Numbered from the stretch's first letter, positions 18,238 through 26,432 are shown. The stretch: 64,000 nucleotides of DNA from Chryseobacterium phosphatilyticum (GCF_002899825.2 NZ_PPED02000002.1:999631-1063630); one strand, 5' to 3'. Numbers and translations are program-made. Notes: generated by a model from the letters alone, not told the origin.

Positions 18238-18759
18238 TTACTTTATATTATTGGCCTGATCAAATTTCTCCAAAGCTTTTTGAAGATCCATATTTCTGGC
18301 CTCTACAATTTTGTGAAATTCAAGCTTTTTTCTGGATATCTGTAATATACTGTCCTGTGCCTTATCCACTTTCCGGATATCTTTGCTGAATGTTATTTTT
18401 TGCTGTTGAATCGATTGCCTATCCAGAAGAAATAAATCTTTCATAGCTTTATAATAACTGATGGCTGCTGTTTTTACAGGAGCTCCTTCTTTAATATGAT
18501 CATCCGACAATATTGATAGGTGCTTAATCACTGAATCAAAAAGTTGTTCTTCTTTATTTATAAAAGAGAGAGCTCTGTCATAGTCACGTTTTATAATACT
18601 TAGTGACTTTTCTGTTTCATATCCTTCTTTATTGATTAAAGCATTGAATACAATCTGTTCCTGAGCGGTGATTTCCTTTTTAAAATCAACTGCTTTCTCT
18701 GAAGTGCAGGATATCAATCCGACAGTCAGTAATACACTGAAAATAAGATTTGATTTCAT
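18238..18759 (-). CDS. Helical lipoprotein of unknown function
   Basis: The 173-residue lipoprotein has the signal MKSNLIFSVLLTVGLISCTSE, with lipobox Cys at residue 18. The rest is almost entirely charged alpha-helix ('NALINKEGYETEKSLSIIKRDYDRALSFINKEEQLF', 'KVDKAQDSILQISRKKLEFHKIVEARNM'), likely a coiled coil or helical bundle. No family was recognised. It is convergent with the marC unit and separated from the isochorismate synthase gene by about 150 bases. Confidence 0.7.
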   Translation of the reverse strand: MKSNLIFSVLLTVGLISCTSEKAVDFKKEITAQEQIVFNALINKEGYETEKSLSIIKRDYDRALSFINKEEQLFDSVIKHLSILSDDHIKEGAPVKTAAISYYKAMKDLFLLDRQSIQQQKITFSKDIRKVDKAQDSILQISRKKLEFHKIVEARNMDLQKALEKFDQANNIK

Positions 18760-18906
18760 AATGGTATTTTAAGAAATGATGTTCTGTAAAAGTATTAAAT
18801 ATTTGTTGTTTTTTACTTTTACCAACTAAAATCTTAATATTCTATGAAAACATCAAATGATTTCGTGTTATAAAATTGTATTTGAATTGAGTTGTATGTT
18901 CTATAA

Positions 18907-19878
18907 TCAGGTTAATAAAGTAAGGTTCTTCAGAATCGCTTCAGACTTTAATTCTGTTTCTATCCACTCTTTTTCTGGGTTGCTCAGATCAGTAATTCCA
19001 CCCCCTACGAAAATGTGTATTCTATCCTGATATAGCCTTGCACAACGAAGATTCACAAAGTATAAAATACTTTCCTCTGTTTCTACTTTGATATATCCTG
19101 CATAGAATTCACGAGGGAATTTCTCATATTTTCGGATATTGTCATTACAGAAATCTTTTGGGATACCACATACAGCTGGGGTAGGATGTAAATCCTGAAT
19201 GAGTTGATCCAGATCCTGAGGTTGAATATGGGTTTTAAAATCTGTACGTAAATGCTTAATATTTCCTGCAATGTGATCATAGGTTTCTGATTGAAATACC
19301 TGATCCGTATAATTGTCAAGAATATTTTGAATATAAGAGGTAACAGGCTTCTGTTCTTCGATTTCTTTTTCCGACCATGCTTCTGAAACAGGAAGAGTTC
19401 CGGCGAGAGCCATCGTTTCAAACGCATGGGTTGTTTTATTGAATTTCCCAAGTACTTCAGAAAAAGCTCCCATCCATGCATTTTTGCCATCATTAAATAG
19501 ATACCTGAAAGCATTGGGATAGGATTTGCAGAGATTGTTAAAACTCTCTTTTAAATCAATATTATTAAAATCAGTAAAGATCTTCCTTCTTGAGTAAACC
19601 AGCTTAGGTAGATTGTTTTCCTTAATGACGTCAATAACCTGTTGAAGATTTGTAATATATTCTTCGTTAGTTTCTGCAATGAAATGGGTTGTATCATTTG
19701 CCAATGAAGTATTGGTGATGGATGTATGATCCCATTCAGGCGAACTTACTTCGATGATATCTCCGTGGAAATTAATTTGGTTAAGAGTATCATATGAATG
19801 GAAATTAACTGCGTTTGTATTGTTTTTTTCATTTACAGTATACAATCTTTCGTCAAAAGGAAGTTTGAAATAAATCAT
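18907..19878 (-). CDS. Isochorismate synthase / chorismate-binding enzyme
   Basis: I start this at the ATG at 19878 (MIYFKLPFDERLYTV), giving 323 residues. The frame extends 102 bases further upstream but that part reads as untypical hydrophobic sequence. The C-terminal two thirds carry chorismate-binding signatures: 'ETMALAGTLPVSEAWSEKEIEEQ', 'LHPTPAVCG', 'REFYAGYIKVE', 'VNLRCARLYQDRIHIFVGGGIT'. These fit MenF/EntC enzymes converting chorismate to isochorismate, the first step to menaquinone. It is shorter than E. coli MenF (about 430), with a reduced N-terminal domain. A DHNA-CoA-type thioesterase lies 1.3 kb upstream on the same strand, supporting a menaquinone role. Confidence 0.82.
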   Translation of the reverse strand: MIYFKLPFDERLYTVNEKNNTNAVNFHSYDTLNQINFHGDIIEVSSPEWDHTSITNTSLANDTTHFIAETNEEYITNLQQVIDVIKENNLPKLVYSRRKIFTDFNNIDLKESFNNLCKSYPNAFRYLFNDGKNAWMGAFSEVLGKFNKTTHAFETMALAGTLPVSEAWSEKEIEEQKPVTSYIQNILDNYTDQVFQSETYDHIAGNIKHLRTDFKTHIQPQDLDQLIQDLHPTPAVCGIPKDFCNDNIRKYEKFPREFYAGYIKVETEESILYFVNLRCARLYQDRIHIFVGGGITDLSNPEKEWIETELKSEAILKNLTLLT

Positions 19879-20059
19879 GGGCATTGAATAGATTAAGAAA
19901 ATCACAAACCAGAAATAATAGATACATTTCCAATTTGATTTTCCTTTGTGCAAAGGTATTACTAGTCTTAAAAATGTCAAAATTAAAAGAGATATTTTTT
20001 GACGAAAATATTGGTCATTTCATTATGCAGATTTATTCTTAAACTCAATATTTTTAATT

Positions 20060-20104
20060 GATTACCCCCAGGAAAACTCGAAAATCTGGAGTTTTTGGGG
20101 GTAA
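20060..20104. repeat. long imperfect palindrome with C/G-rich base
   Basis: ATTACCCCC (20060-20068) pairs with GGGGGTAAT (20096-20104). The pairing continues inward through A/T, AAAA/TTTT and CTC/GAG after a 2-base bulge, leaving a 9-base loop. It sits between the transporter pseudogene and the isochorismate synthase gene. No T-run follows on the minus strand, so it is not a normal terminator. It could be a repeat element or an RNA structure. Confidence 0.6.
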
Positions 20105-20132
20105 TTATAAATAGGGAGTCAATGAAAACTGA

Positions 20133-20979
20133 TTATTTTTTAGGCAAGAGTAAGGTTAACGTTGACCGCAATGCCCAGCGTGGAGCATAATCCGGACGTT
20201 GTACATAATACCCTCCACCCAAATCTGCGCTAAAATGGGTAGTTCCTATTTTTAACATTTTTCGGCCTGCCAGATAGATAGGAACCGTCCAGTCCGTTTT
20301 TTCCAGTTGTAACTGGCTTCACTGCTTAAAATAACGGCAGTAGATTGTCCGTATACAAAGAAAGGCTGTAAAAAGGTTGCACTGGTATTCGGCCGTGTTC
20401 CAGGCCCCATGACAGACCAAACATGATTGGCCAACAGACCAACGGTTACCTTTCCTTGCTGGGTAAGACCTACAGCTGTAGGTCCCATTCCGAACTTACC
20501 TTGTCCTAATGTACGATCGGTAGCTGTTGGCCATAACAATACAGGACCGACACCCCAAACTATACCGTATGTTGGTTTTTTAGGTGAAAAGAAAAAACTG
20601 TGAACAACGTCTCCCATACCAAATTTCACTGTAGGTGTATATTGGGAAGTTGAAATTACAGGAAGAATAGCACGCATAATTAAGTTCCAGTCTTTAGATA
20701 TAGAGAAAGGAATCACAGGCTGGAAATTCGTAACGGTTGCAAAACCTTTGTTGTCTATACCTCCTTTCCATCTTGCATTGAACTGCATAGGTACGCTTAT
20801 AAGGCTTGAAATAGGATTAGCAAGTTGTTTTTTGCAAGGTTGTTTGCTTCGGGGGGATTTTGAGCAACTTTTGCTGTATCATGATTCATTGTTTGAGCAG
20901 GACTGTTGATAAATACAAGTAATGCTAAAATAAAGTAAACTGATATCGGCTTTTTGATATACTTTCTAAACTTTTTCAT
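20133..20979 (-). pseudogene. Outer-membrane transporter-like protein ('neuromedin U'/MetA-type family), two -1 frameshifts
   Basis: Three pieces in different frames read as one protein of about 282 residues. The first is a signal region (MKKFRKYIKKPISVYFILALL...). The middle begins 'LANPISSLISVPMQFNARWKG' and continues through 'VIPFSISKDWNLIMRAILPV', 'GLGD'-like and 'FLQPFFVYG' blocks. The end is 'KTDWTVPIYLAGRKMLKIG' to 'LRSTLTLLLPKK'. This is the pattern of small beta-barrel transporters annotated as neuromedin U or phenol-degradation MetA-like. Frame breaks fall at two A6 runs (plus-strand T6 at 20828-20833 and 20297-20302). One extra A in each restores the frame. It is either a decayed gene or carries two sequencing errors. 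Confidence 0.75.
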
Positions 20980-21158
20980 TGTGTTAAATATTTGAGAGTT
21001 TACTATGATCTCTTTTGATTTTACAATGATAGGATGGTTTATAGAGATTTTTGTTATCCCAAAATATCATTTTGTTGTCTGGTATTCTTTATTTTGGAAG
21101 CTTTTACATGCACAAAAATGATAAAAATTCTATACTGAGAAGTGTTGATGAGTATAAA

Positions 21159-21190
21159 CAAAAAAAGCGGCCTCCAGTTGGAAGTCGCTC
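21159..21190 (-). terminator. terminator after the hotdog thioesterase
   Basis: On the minus strand, AGCGACTTCC pairs with GGAGGCCGCT (one mismatch and one G-T pair, loop about 4) and is followed by TTTTTTTG. It lies about 30 bases after the stop codon. Confidence 0.7.
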
Positions 21191-21216
21191 TTTTTTATTT
21201 TTCTTACTTAGCTGAA

Positions 21217-21648
21217 TTACCTCAGTAGAATATTGTTTGTCATTGTTGTATGGTTGATCAAAGCCCCTTTTTCATCACGAATTTCAATCTCAGAAACATG
21301 CATGGTTTTACCTTTTCGAATAAAACGTGCCGTTGCTGTTACAATGCCGTCCTTTTTACTTTTCAGGTGGTTGGAGTTGATATTAGTTCCTACTCCATAG
21401 TACTTATTTCCGTCGATAAAAAAATTAGACAGGCTTGACCCCAATGTTTCTGCCAGGACACAGCTGGCCCCTCCGTGCAGAATTCCAAATGGTTGATGAA
21501 CCTTTGGTTGTACAGGCATTGTAGCCGTTAGGGTTTCGTTTTCTACATCTATATCAGTGAAGTTTATTTCAAGTGTTTTGGCTAATGTTACTCCTTCTCC
21601 CCAGTTGTTCAAAAACGTAAGGATTTCTTCTTTGGTTTGATCTTTCAT
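21217..21648 (-). CDS. Hotdog-fold acyl-CoA thioesterase, YdiI/MenI-like
   Basis: The 143 residues run from the ATG at 21648; upstream in-frame residues look non-coding. The active-site block 'VHQPFGILHGGASCVLAETLGS' (50-71) is almost the same as in E. coli YdiI, with catalytic Glu67 after HGG. YdiI/MenI hydrolyses 1,4-dihydroxy-2-naphthoyl-CoA in menaquinone synthesis, which suits the isochorismate synthase on the same strand. PaaI-type phenylacetyl-CoA thioesterases share the fold and are the alternative. It lies 51 bases after the acyltransferase gene. Confidence 0.82.
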   Translation of the reverse strand: MKDQTKEEILTFLNNWGEGVTLAKTLEINFTDIDVENETLTATMPVQPKVHQPFGILHGGASCVLAETLGSSLSNFFIDGNKYYGVGTNINSNHLKSKKDGIVTATARFIRKGKTMHVSEIEIRDEKGALINHTTMTNNILLR

Positions 21649-21698
21649 TTTTATAATGGATAAATGATTAATAACGAGCATGGGTATTTTGTGACATG

Positions 21699-22283
21699 TT
21701 ATTCACCAGTACCCATAATATCAGGGTTCCAATTTTCGGGAACTTTAGGAACGATATCATTTTTTACATAGTAATCCTGTATCTCCTTCATGATCTCAGC
21801 GAAAGGAACTGATGCTATTCTCTCATAAGGGATTGTGTATCCCAGATAAACAATATTTCTTTTGAAATCTCCTGCAGCCAGTACAATGGGAACTTTTGCA
21901 GCTAAAGCCATGTGATAAAATCCTTTCCTCCATTTTGGTACCCAGCTTCGGGTGCCTTCGGGTGTGATTACAAGGCTGAAGTCTTCTTTTGCGAATTGAC
22001 CTGCTACAAAATTAACAAGATCATTTTTCTGGCTTCTATCGATACCAATACCTCCAAGCCCCTTTACAACACTTCCATACCAGGCTTTGGTATGAGCGTC
22101 TTTGATAATTATTTTCAGGGGTTTTCCTAAAGACCAATAAGCAAAATTTCCTAAAATATATTCCATGTTGTGGGTATGAGGCGCCACTACAAGGATACAA
22201 CGGTTGAGGGAGCTGGCATCGCCCTGAAGAACAACTTTCCATCCCAATAATTTTAACATTAATTTGCCTATCAGCTTTTTCAT
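21699..22283 (-). CDS. Lysophospholipid-type acyltransferase (PlsC family)
   Basis: The 194-residue protein is read from MKKLIGKLMLKLLGWKVV (ATG at 22283). The acyltransferase motifs are 'VVAPHTHNMEYILG', a HX4D-like site here with Asp replaced by Glu (His-Thr-His-Asn-Met-Glu), and 'VITPEGTRS' as the glycerophosphate-binding motif. Only a short N-terminal hydrophobic patch is present, so it is probably a peripheral membrane enzyme. It could act in phospholipid or acyl-lipid synthesis. The thioesterase gene follows. A terminator-like hairpin lies 25 bases upstream of its start. Confidence 0.82.
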   Translation of the reverse strand: MKKLIGKLMLKLLGWKVVLQGDASSLNRCILVVAPHTHNMEYILGNFAYWSLGKPLKIIIKDAHTKAWYGSVVKGLGGIGIDRSQKNDLVNFVAGQFAKEDFSLVITPEGTRSWVPKWRKGFYHMALAAKVPIVLAAGDFKRNIVYLGYTIPYERIASVPFAEIMKEIQDYYVKNDIVPKVPENWNPDIMGTGE

Positions 22284-22307
22284 AGATTGTTGGATTAAAA
22301 ACAAAAA

Positions 22308-22332
22308 AGTATAACCAAATATTGGTTATACT
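22308..22332 (-). promoter_or_regulatory. AT-rich hairpin with T-run before the acyltransferase gene
   Basis: AGTATAACCA and its exact reverse complement flank a 5-base loop, and on the minus strand TTTTTTG follows. It sits between a possible 20-codon ORF and the acyltransferase start. It looks like a weak terminator or attenuator. An operator palindrome is the alternative. Confidence 0.5.
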
Positions 22333-22360
22333 TTACAAATATATTGAAATATTATCGCTC

Positions 22361-22423
22361 TTAAAATAAACCGTTAATTAAATCTACGATTTTCATTACG
22401 AATTCCAGTGCAAATTGTATCAT
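22361..22423 (-). CDS. Possible 20-residue amphipathic peptide
   Basis: The ATG at 22423 opens a 20-codon frame encoding MIQFALEFVMKIVDLINGLF and ending in TAA. Polar residues fall at 3, 7, 11, 14 and 17-18, an ideal amphipathic helix spacing, and all other positions are hydrophobic. The peptide resembles phenol-soluble modulins or type I toxin peptides in character, not in sequence. It occupies an otherwise empty gap of about 310 bases and is followed by a hairpin with T-run. No consensus promoter or ribosome-binding site was found. It may be chance. Confidence 0.35.
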   Translation of the reverse strand: MIQFALEFVMKIVDLINGLF

Positions 22424-22538
22424 AACAATAGTGTTTTTTGGTTGATTGGTTATTGAATTTTTAGCAATACGAAATTAAAACATTTTTTTCACATAGCGAA
22501 TTAAATAGTATCTTTTTTTACTTTTATGAGATAAGAAG

Positions 22539-22574
22539 AGTGTGAATTTCAAACGGTTGCTATCCATTCACACT
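22539..22574 (-). terminator. possible terminator after the PspC gene
   Basis: AGTGTGAAT (22539-22547) pairs with ATTCACACT (22566-22574), 23 bases after the stop of the PspC-domain gene. The minus-strand tail (CTTCTTATC) is only moderately T-rich. Confidence 0.45.
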
Positions 22575-22596
22575 TTCTTCCACTCTCTGAAGTTAA

Positions 22597-24327
22597 TTAT
22601 TTAGTTTGTATGGAAATTTCGTTTTTTCCGTCTTTGATTTTGATATCCACATCTTTGTTTATTTTTTTGATGTCGGATGCTACAGAATCAATTACTTTTT
22701 TAGCTTGATTGTTGGGAACTTTTTTCCCGTTGATAATGATGCTGTCTTTATCGTCAGAGTTATATTCTATGCTTGAACCGTTTACGGTAATTTTATTTTT
22801 TTCAATTCTGACCCCATTGTGATTGTTGTAGTCGTCATTGTCACCGTCTCCATCGTCATCTATACCATCACCGTTCAAATCTCCGTCGAAGTGGATCCCA
22901 TTTTTCTTTAATGGAAGCACAATTGCTTTTTGAGGAACCACCAATTCGTAATCAACTCTGTAATCTCTGAATCTGTGTTCGTAAGGATATTTAATAAAGT
23001 TAGGAAGTATTACTTTGTTATTGACAACTTCTACAGGAACTGTAAGCTGAACAGGATAATTATAACCATTTCCTTCTTTTTTGATAATCAGATAAGGTGT
23101 TTTGATATCTGTTTTTCTTGTTACATCTACAGAGATATAATCTTCTTCATATACTGTCTTTTTATCAGAGTAGATATCATCATCATAAGCTTTAAAGTTC
23201 TGAGGGATGTTGATTTGTTTTACATCTACATAAATTGTATCTGAATTGGTGTTGATCGCAACATTTTCAACATCTTCTTTACTTCCTCTGTAGATCAGGT
23301 TTTTCTTAGCCATACTAATTCCAAAGTAAGTTCCTAATCCGATAAGTAGAAGAAATAATCCGCCAATTACCCATCCGATATTTCTCAGTTTAGTTTTCGG
23401 AGAGAATATTTTGATGCTTAATAAGCTGAAGATAATTGCAGGAATCAAGCTTCCGATAACCATCATGGCAGCTAATACTTTATCAAGTCCATTATCATCC
23501 ATATAGAATCTGATCTGATTGGCGCCCGGAAAATCGGTGTCCATTCCGAAAAGACCAAATACTACAAATACTCCAATGATGCTACTTACTGCGAGCATTA
23601 CGAAAATTCCCCCTACAATGTACTTGAATACATTCCAGATTCCGCTGCTTGCATTATTGATATAAGGTTTGTTTTCGTTATAGATTTCTCCGACTCTCTG
23701 AGTAGATTCGTTGGCAAACTGAACCAGTTTGTTTGATTCATTTTTAAGATTGTCGAAGTTCATAGGCTTTCCCTGCATTTTCAAAAAATCTGCTGCTGTT
23801 TCAGCTTTTGGAAGTACCAGCCAAAGAACGACATACAGAAGTCCGATCAATGAAGAGGAAATTGCTGCAGTAAAGATTCCCAGAACAAAAATTCCTAACC
23901 AGATGGCTCTCATAGCAGTAATATCCATTCCTACATATTGAGCTAAACCTGCGCAAACCCCTGCGATTTTTTGTTTTTCAGGATCACGGAACAATTGTTT
24001 TTTATCTGTATAATGAGAGCCTGAATTATTATTTCTTGTTGATGTTTTTTCAGAGAAATAAGCTTCTTCCTGTTCTTCGATTTTTTCAGGGGTCCCGATC
24101 TGTGCGATTACTTTTTCTACATCAGTATCGTTGATTACTTCGCGTTTCCCCAGAGAATCATTGAAAATCTCCACCATTCTTATTTCTATGTCATGCATTA
24201 CCTCATCAGCTTCCGAAGCATCCAGTGAGCTTCTCAGAGCATTCAGGTAATCGCTGAGCTTTATATATGCGTGTTCTTCTATGGTAAAAGAAAAACCTGC
24301 GAGTCCTATTGAGAGTGTCTTGTTCAT
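22597..24327 (-). CDS. PspC domain membrane protein
   Basis: The 576-residue protein has three parts. The first is an N-terminal region of about 95 residues resembling the HAAS-type domain of PadR-linked proteins ('YIKLSDYLNALRSSL'). The second is a PspC domain (about 110-175) with 'RDPEKQKIAGVCAGLAQYVGMD' and its helix, followed by further membrane segments to about 335. The third is a long soluble C-terminal domain containing an Asp/Gly-rich stretch near 480-500 (DLNGDGIDDDGDGDNDD) that could bind calcium. PspC proteins sense or respond to membrane stress. The padR gene is 11 bases upstream, so the pair forms a regulated operon. Confidence 0.88.
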   Translation of the reverse strand: MNKTLSIGLAGFSFTIEEHAYIKLSDYLNALRSSLDASEADEVMHDIEIRMVEIFNDSLGKREVINDTDVEKVIAQIGTPEKIEEQEEAYFSEKTSTRNNNSGSHYTDKKQLFRDPEKQKIAGVCAGLAQYVGMDITAMRAIWLGIFVLGIFTAAISSSLIGLLYVVLWLVLPKAETAADFLKMQGKPMNFDNLKNESNKLVQFANESTQRVGEIYNENKPYINNASSGIWNVFKYIVGGIFVMLAVSSIIGVFVVFGLFGMDTDFPGANQIRFYMDDNGLDKVLAAMMVIGSLIPAIIFSLLSIKIFSPKTKLRNIGWVIGGLFLLLIGLGTYFGISMAKKNLIYRGSKEDVENVAINTNSDTIYVDVKQINIPQNFKAYDDDIYSDKKTVYEEDYISVDVTRKTDIKTPYLIIKKEGNGYNYPVQLTVPVEVVNNKVILPNFIKYPYEHRFRDYRVDYELVVPQKAIVLPLKKNGIHFDGDLNGDGIDDDGDGDNDDYNNHNGVRIEKNKITVNGSSIEYNSDDKDSIIINGKKVPNNQAKKVIDSVASDIKKINKDVDIKIKDGKNEISIQTK

Positions 24328-24338
24328 AGCTTTGTTTT

Positions 24339-24668
24339 TTAATTTTTTTGAGTGATTTGATTGACTGAAGCCGTCAGTTCATTCCAGGTATTGAGAAGTT
24401 CATTCAGGAAAAGTTTTCCTTTTTCTGTGATCTGATAATATTTTCTGGGTGGTCCTCCTGTTGATTCTTCCCATCTGTAAGAGAGAAATTCCCCGTTTTT
24501 AAGTCTTGTGAGAAGGGGGTAGAGGGTGCCTTCCACTACATCCAGCTTTCCTTTTTTAAGTTCATCGATAAGGTCGGAAACATACATTTCGCGATGATTG
24601 ATGAGACTTAAAATACAGAACTCCAGAATTCCTTTTCGCATTTGCGCTTTGGTATTTTCAGTATTCAT
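24339..24668 (-). CDS. PadR family transcriptional regulator
   Basis: The 109-residue winged-helix protein has the PadR core: 'RKGILEFCILSLINHREMYVSDLIDELKKG' (about 12-41), 'VVEGTLYPLLTRLKNGEFLSYRW' as recognition helix and wing, and 'TGGPPRKYYQITEKG'. It is the typical short PadR_s2 form. It is the first gene of a two-gene operon with the PspC-domain protein, a common pairing. A palindrome overlapping its own promoter suggests autorepression. Confidence 0.93.
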   Translation of the reverse strand: MNTENTKAQMRKGILEFCILSLINHREMYVSDLIDELKKGKLDVVEGTLYPLLTRLKNGEFLSYRWEESTGGPPRKYYQITEKGKLFLNELLNTWNELTASVNQITQKN

Positions 24669-24738
24669 CTTTGATAAGTTTTGTTAATTAGTTATAATGT
24701 TTAGAAAAATGCTCCTAGCTAGTTGAGCCTATTCTAAT

Positions 24739-24761
24739 TTTACATTACAAAGATATGTAAA
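24739..24761. promoter_or_regulatory. candidate PadR operator
   Basis: TTTACAT (24739-24745) and ATGTAAA (24755-24761) form a 7-bp inverted repeat with a 9-base spacer that covers the -7 box of the padR promoter. PadR proteins are known to bind ATGT/ACAT dyads at their own promoters. Confidence 0.5.
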
Positions 24762-24779
24762 TAAAATGGTATTATGCAA
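24748..24779 (-). promoter_or_regulatory. promoter of the padR-pspC operon
   Basis: On the minus strand, TTG (24777-24779) is followed by 21 bases and TATCTTTG (24748-24755), an exact flavobacterial -7 box. The padR start codon is about 80 bases downstream. Confidence 0.65.
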
Positions 24780-25071
24780 TACAAAGTAGTGAATTTTTTA
24801 AAATAATTACATTAATGTATTGATTATCAATGTAATAATTTTTATAACGGATTTGGAGAAAATCAATTAAGTGCCTGGATTTTTTAAGAAAATGAAAATT
24901 TTGATCAAAAATCAGATGATTTGAGAGGAAATTTATTATTAAAATAAATATAGTTTTCATAGAATAATATTATCCTAAAATATAATTAAACTGAGATTTT
25001 GAGATCGCTGATATGATTTGTATTTTTGTTATTACATATTTTTTGAACACATCAAATTATTAACTATTACT

Positions 25072-25767
25072 ATGAAAATTTTAAATACGTGTAAGAATTT
25101 ATCGGCAGCTATTGTACTACTGGGACCTTTATGCTTTGGACAATACCAGTTTGAGGTGAAAAATGCATCAAAAAATTATAATGCAATTATTCATATAAAT
25201 AATTGTTTTGACGGGCAGTGCAGAGAGAAGGGGACGGTAGAATTATTTGATAATAAAAATACTAAGGTTCAGACTTTTACATCTGAAGATCTTGTCATTC
25301 AATTAAAAGAAGGACAAAAGCTGGTACCTGGTAAAACGATTCAGTTAACTCAGGAGCAAAGTCCGGTCATTATTGATGACTTTAATTTCGATGGAACAGA
25401 AGATATAGCTATAAGAAACGGAAATATGGGAAACTATAGTGCTGATTCTTATGATGTCTATGTATTTAACAGTTCCAGAATGGCATTTGTGAAAAGTGCA
25501 GAACTTACGGAAATCGGGTCCAATGCCCTTGGATTATTTGATGTAGATCATCAACGTAAAAGACTTATTACTACGGGCAAATCGGGATGTTGTATGATTT
25601 TCACTACAGAGTATGCGGTGATTCCCAATAAGGGATTAGAAGTGATGTTGGAGAAAAAAGAAGATATGACACAAGAAGATCAGGTAAAGGTGATTACCAA
25701 AGAGAAAAAAAATAATAAATGGATTACCCGAACCAAAGTATATCCATCTGATCAATATAAAAGATAA
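25072..25767 (+). CDS. Secreted XAC2610-like protein of unknown function
   Basis: The 231 residues are read from MKILNTCKNLSAAIVLLG (25072), which gives a signal peptide ending near CFGQ; upstream codons are in frame but would bury it. The mature part has 'IIDDFNFDGTEDIAIRNGNMGNYSADSYDVYVFN' with VCBS-like Asp-rich repeats, and 'GKSGCCMIFTTEYAVIPN'. That combination occurs in XAC2610-related secreted proteins. Function is unknown. The HD-domain gene follows after 8 bases and is probably co-transcribed. Confidence 0.72.
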   Translation: MKILNTCKNLSAAIVLLGPLCFGQYQFEVKNASKNYNAIIHINNCFDGQCREKGTVELFDNKNTKVQTFTSEDLVIQLKEGQKLVPGKTIQLTQEQSPVIIDDFNFDGTEDIAIRNGNMGNYSADSYDVYVFNSSRMAFVKSAELTEIGSNALGLFDVDHQRKRLITTGKSGCCMIFTTEYAVIPNKGLEVMLEKKEDMTQEDQVKVITKEKKNNKWITRTKVYPSDQYKR

Positions 25768-25775
25768 AAAGTATA

Positions 25776-26366
25776 ATGAAGATTCAGAAAGAGATCGATT
25801 TTATCCTGGCAGTAGATGCTTTGAAAAACGTACAGAGAAGAAATTATAATGCAGATGATTCCAGAAGAGAAAATACTGCAGAACATTCATGGCAGATTAT
25901 CATTCTGGCACAGATCCTTTATCCCTATGCGAAAAACCGTGCGGATATCGATTTATTAAGAGTGATCAGAATGCTTTCTATTCATGATCTGGTAGAAATT
26001 GAAGCGGGAGACACCTTCCTGTTTGATGAAAAAGCAATGATAGGAAAGTTTGAAAGAGAAAAAGCTTCTGCTCAAAAAATATTTGGAATACTGGATGAAC
26101 CTTTATGTACAGAATTCTTTAATTTATGGCTTGAATTTGAAGAGGAAAAAACTCCGGATGCTGTTTTTGCCTGCTCTATTGATCGAATTATGCCTTTCAT
26201 CTTAAATTCCCACACCTCAGGAAAGAGCTGGACAGAAGCAGGAGTTACTGAAAAACAAATCAGGAATATGCTTGAAAATGCTATTACGAGAGCATCAGAT
26301 GAGATGGGTGAAGCTTTTGAACTATTGCTGACCAGAAGTCTGGAGACTGAAAAAGTAGTAAAATAA
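25776..26366 (+). CDS. HD-domain phosphohydrolase (YfbR/HDDC2-like)
   Basis: The 196-residue protein has metal-site residues of the HD superfamily: His37 in 'NTAEHSWQ', His70-Asp71 in 'LSIHDLVEIEAGD', and a distal Asp in 'CSIDRIMPF'. The 'EHSW...HDLVEIxxGD' pattern is characteristic of the YfbR/HDDC2 group of nucleoside 5'-monophosphatases. Nucleotide clean-up is therefore the likely role; the substrate is not proven. It ends at a strong bidirectional terminator. Confidence 0.85.
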   Translation: MKIQKEIDFILAVDALKNVQRRNYNADDSRRENTAEHSWQIIILAQILYPYAKNRADIDLLRVIRMLSIHDLVEIEAGDTFLFDEKAMIGKFEREKASAQKIFGILDEPLCTEFFNLWLEFEEEKTPDAVFACSIDRIMPFILNSHTSGKSWTEAGVTEKQIRNMLENAITRASDEMGEAFELLLTRSLETEKVVK

Positions 26367-26381
26367 ATAATATTCCTTTAT

Positions 26382-26428
26382 AAAGAAAAAGACCATATCC
26401 GGAAAGTACGGATATGGTCTTTTTCTTT
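26382..26428. terminator. bidirectional terminator with 20-bp stem
   Basis: A perfect 20-bp stem (26382-26401 with 26409-26428) encloses a 7-base loop. The outer stem is A-rich on the left and T-rich on the right, so it works for both convergent genes: HD protein on plus, acyl-CoA thioesterase on minus. Confidence 0.9.
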
Positions 26429-26432
26429 ATGG

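Larger units (their letters stand above)
24669..25071. other. AT-rich divergent intergenic region
   Basis: This 400-base gap separates padR (minus) from a secreted-protein gene (plus). It holds the padR promoter and palindrome, and a second inverted repeat, ATTACATT (24806-24813) with AATGTAAT (24829-24836). No gene or RNA is visible in the remainder, which is highly AT-rich. Confidence 0.5.

Noticed and set aside
19083..19514. 143-codon minus-strand frame
   Set aside because: It is another frame of the isochorismate synthase gene, whose conserved motifs confirm the other frame.
22930..23244. 104-codon plus-strand frame
   Set aside because: It lies wholly opposite the PspC gene and reads as Ile/Phe/Arg-rich low-complexity sequence, typical of an AT-rich shadow.
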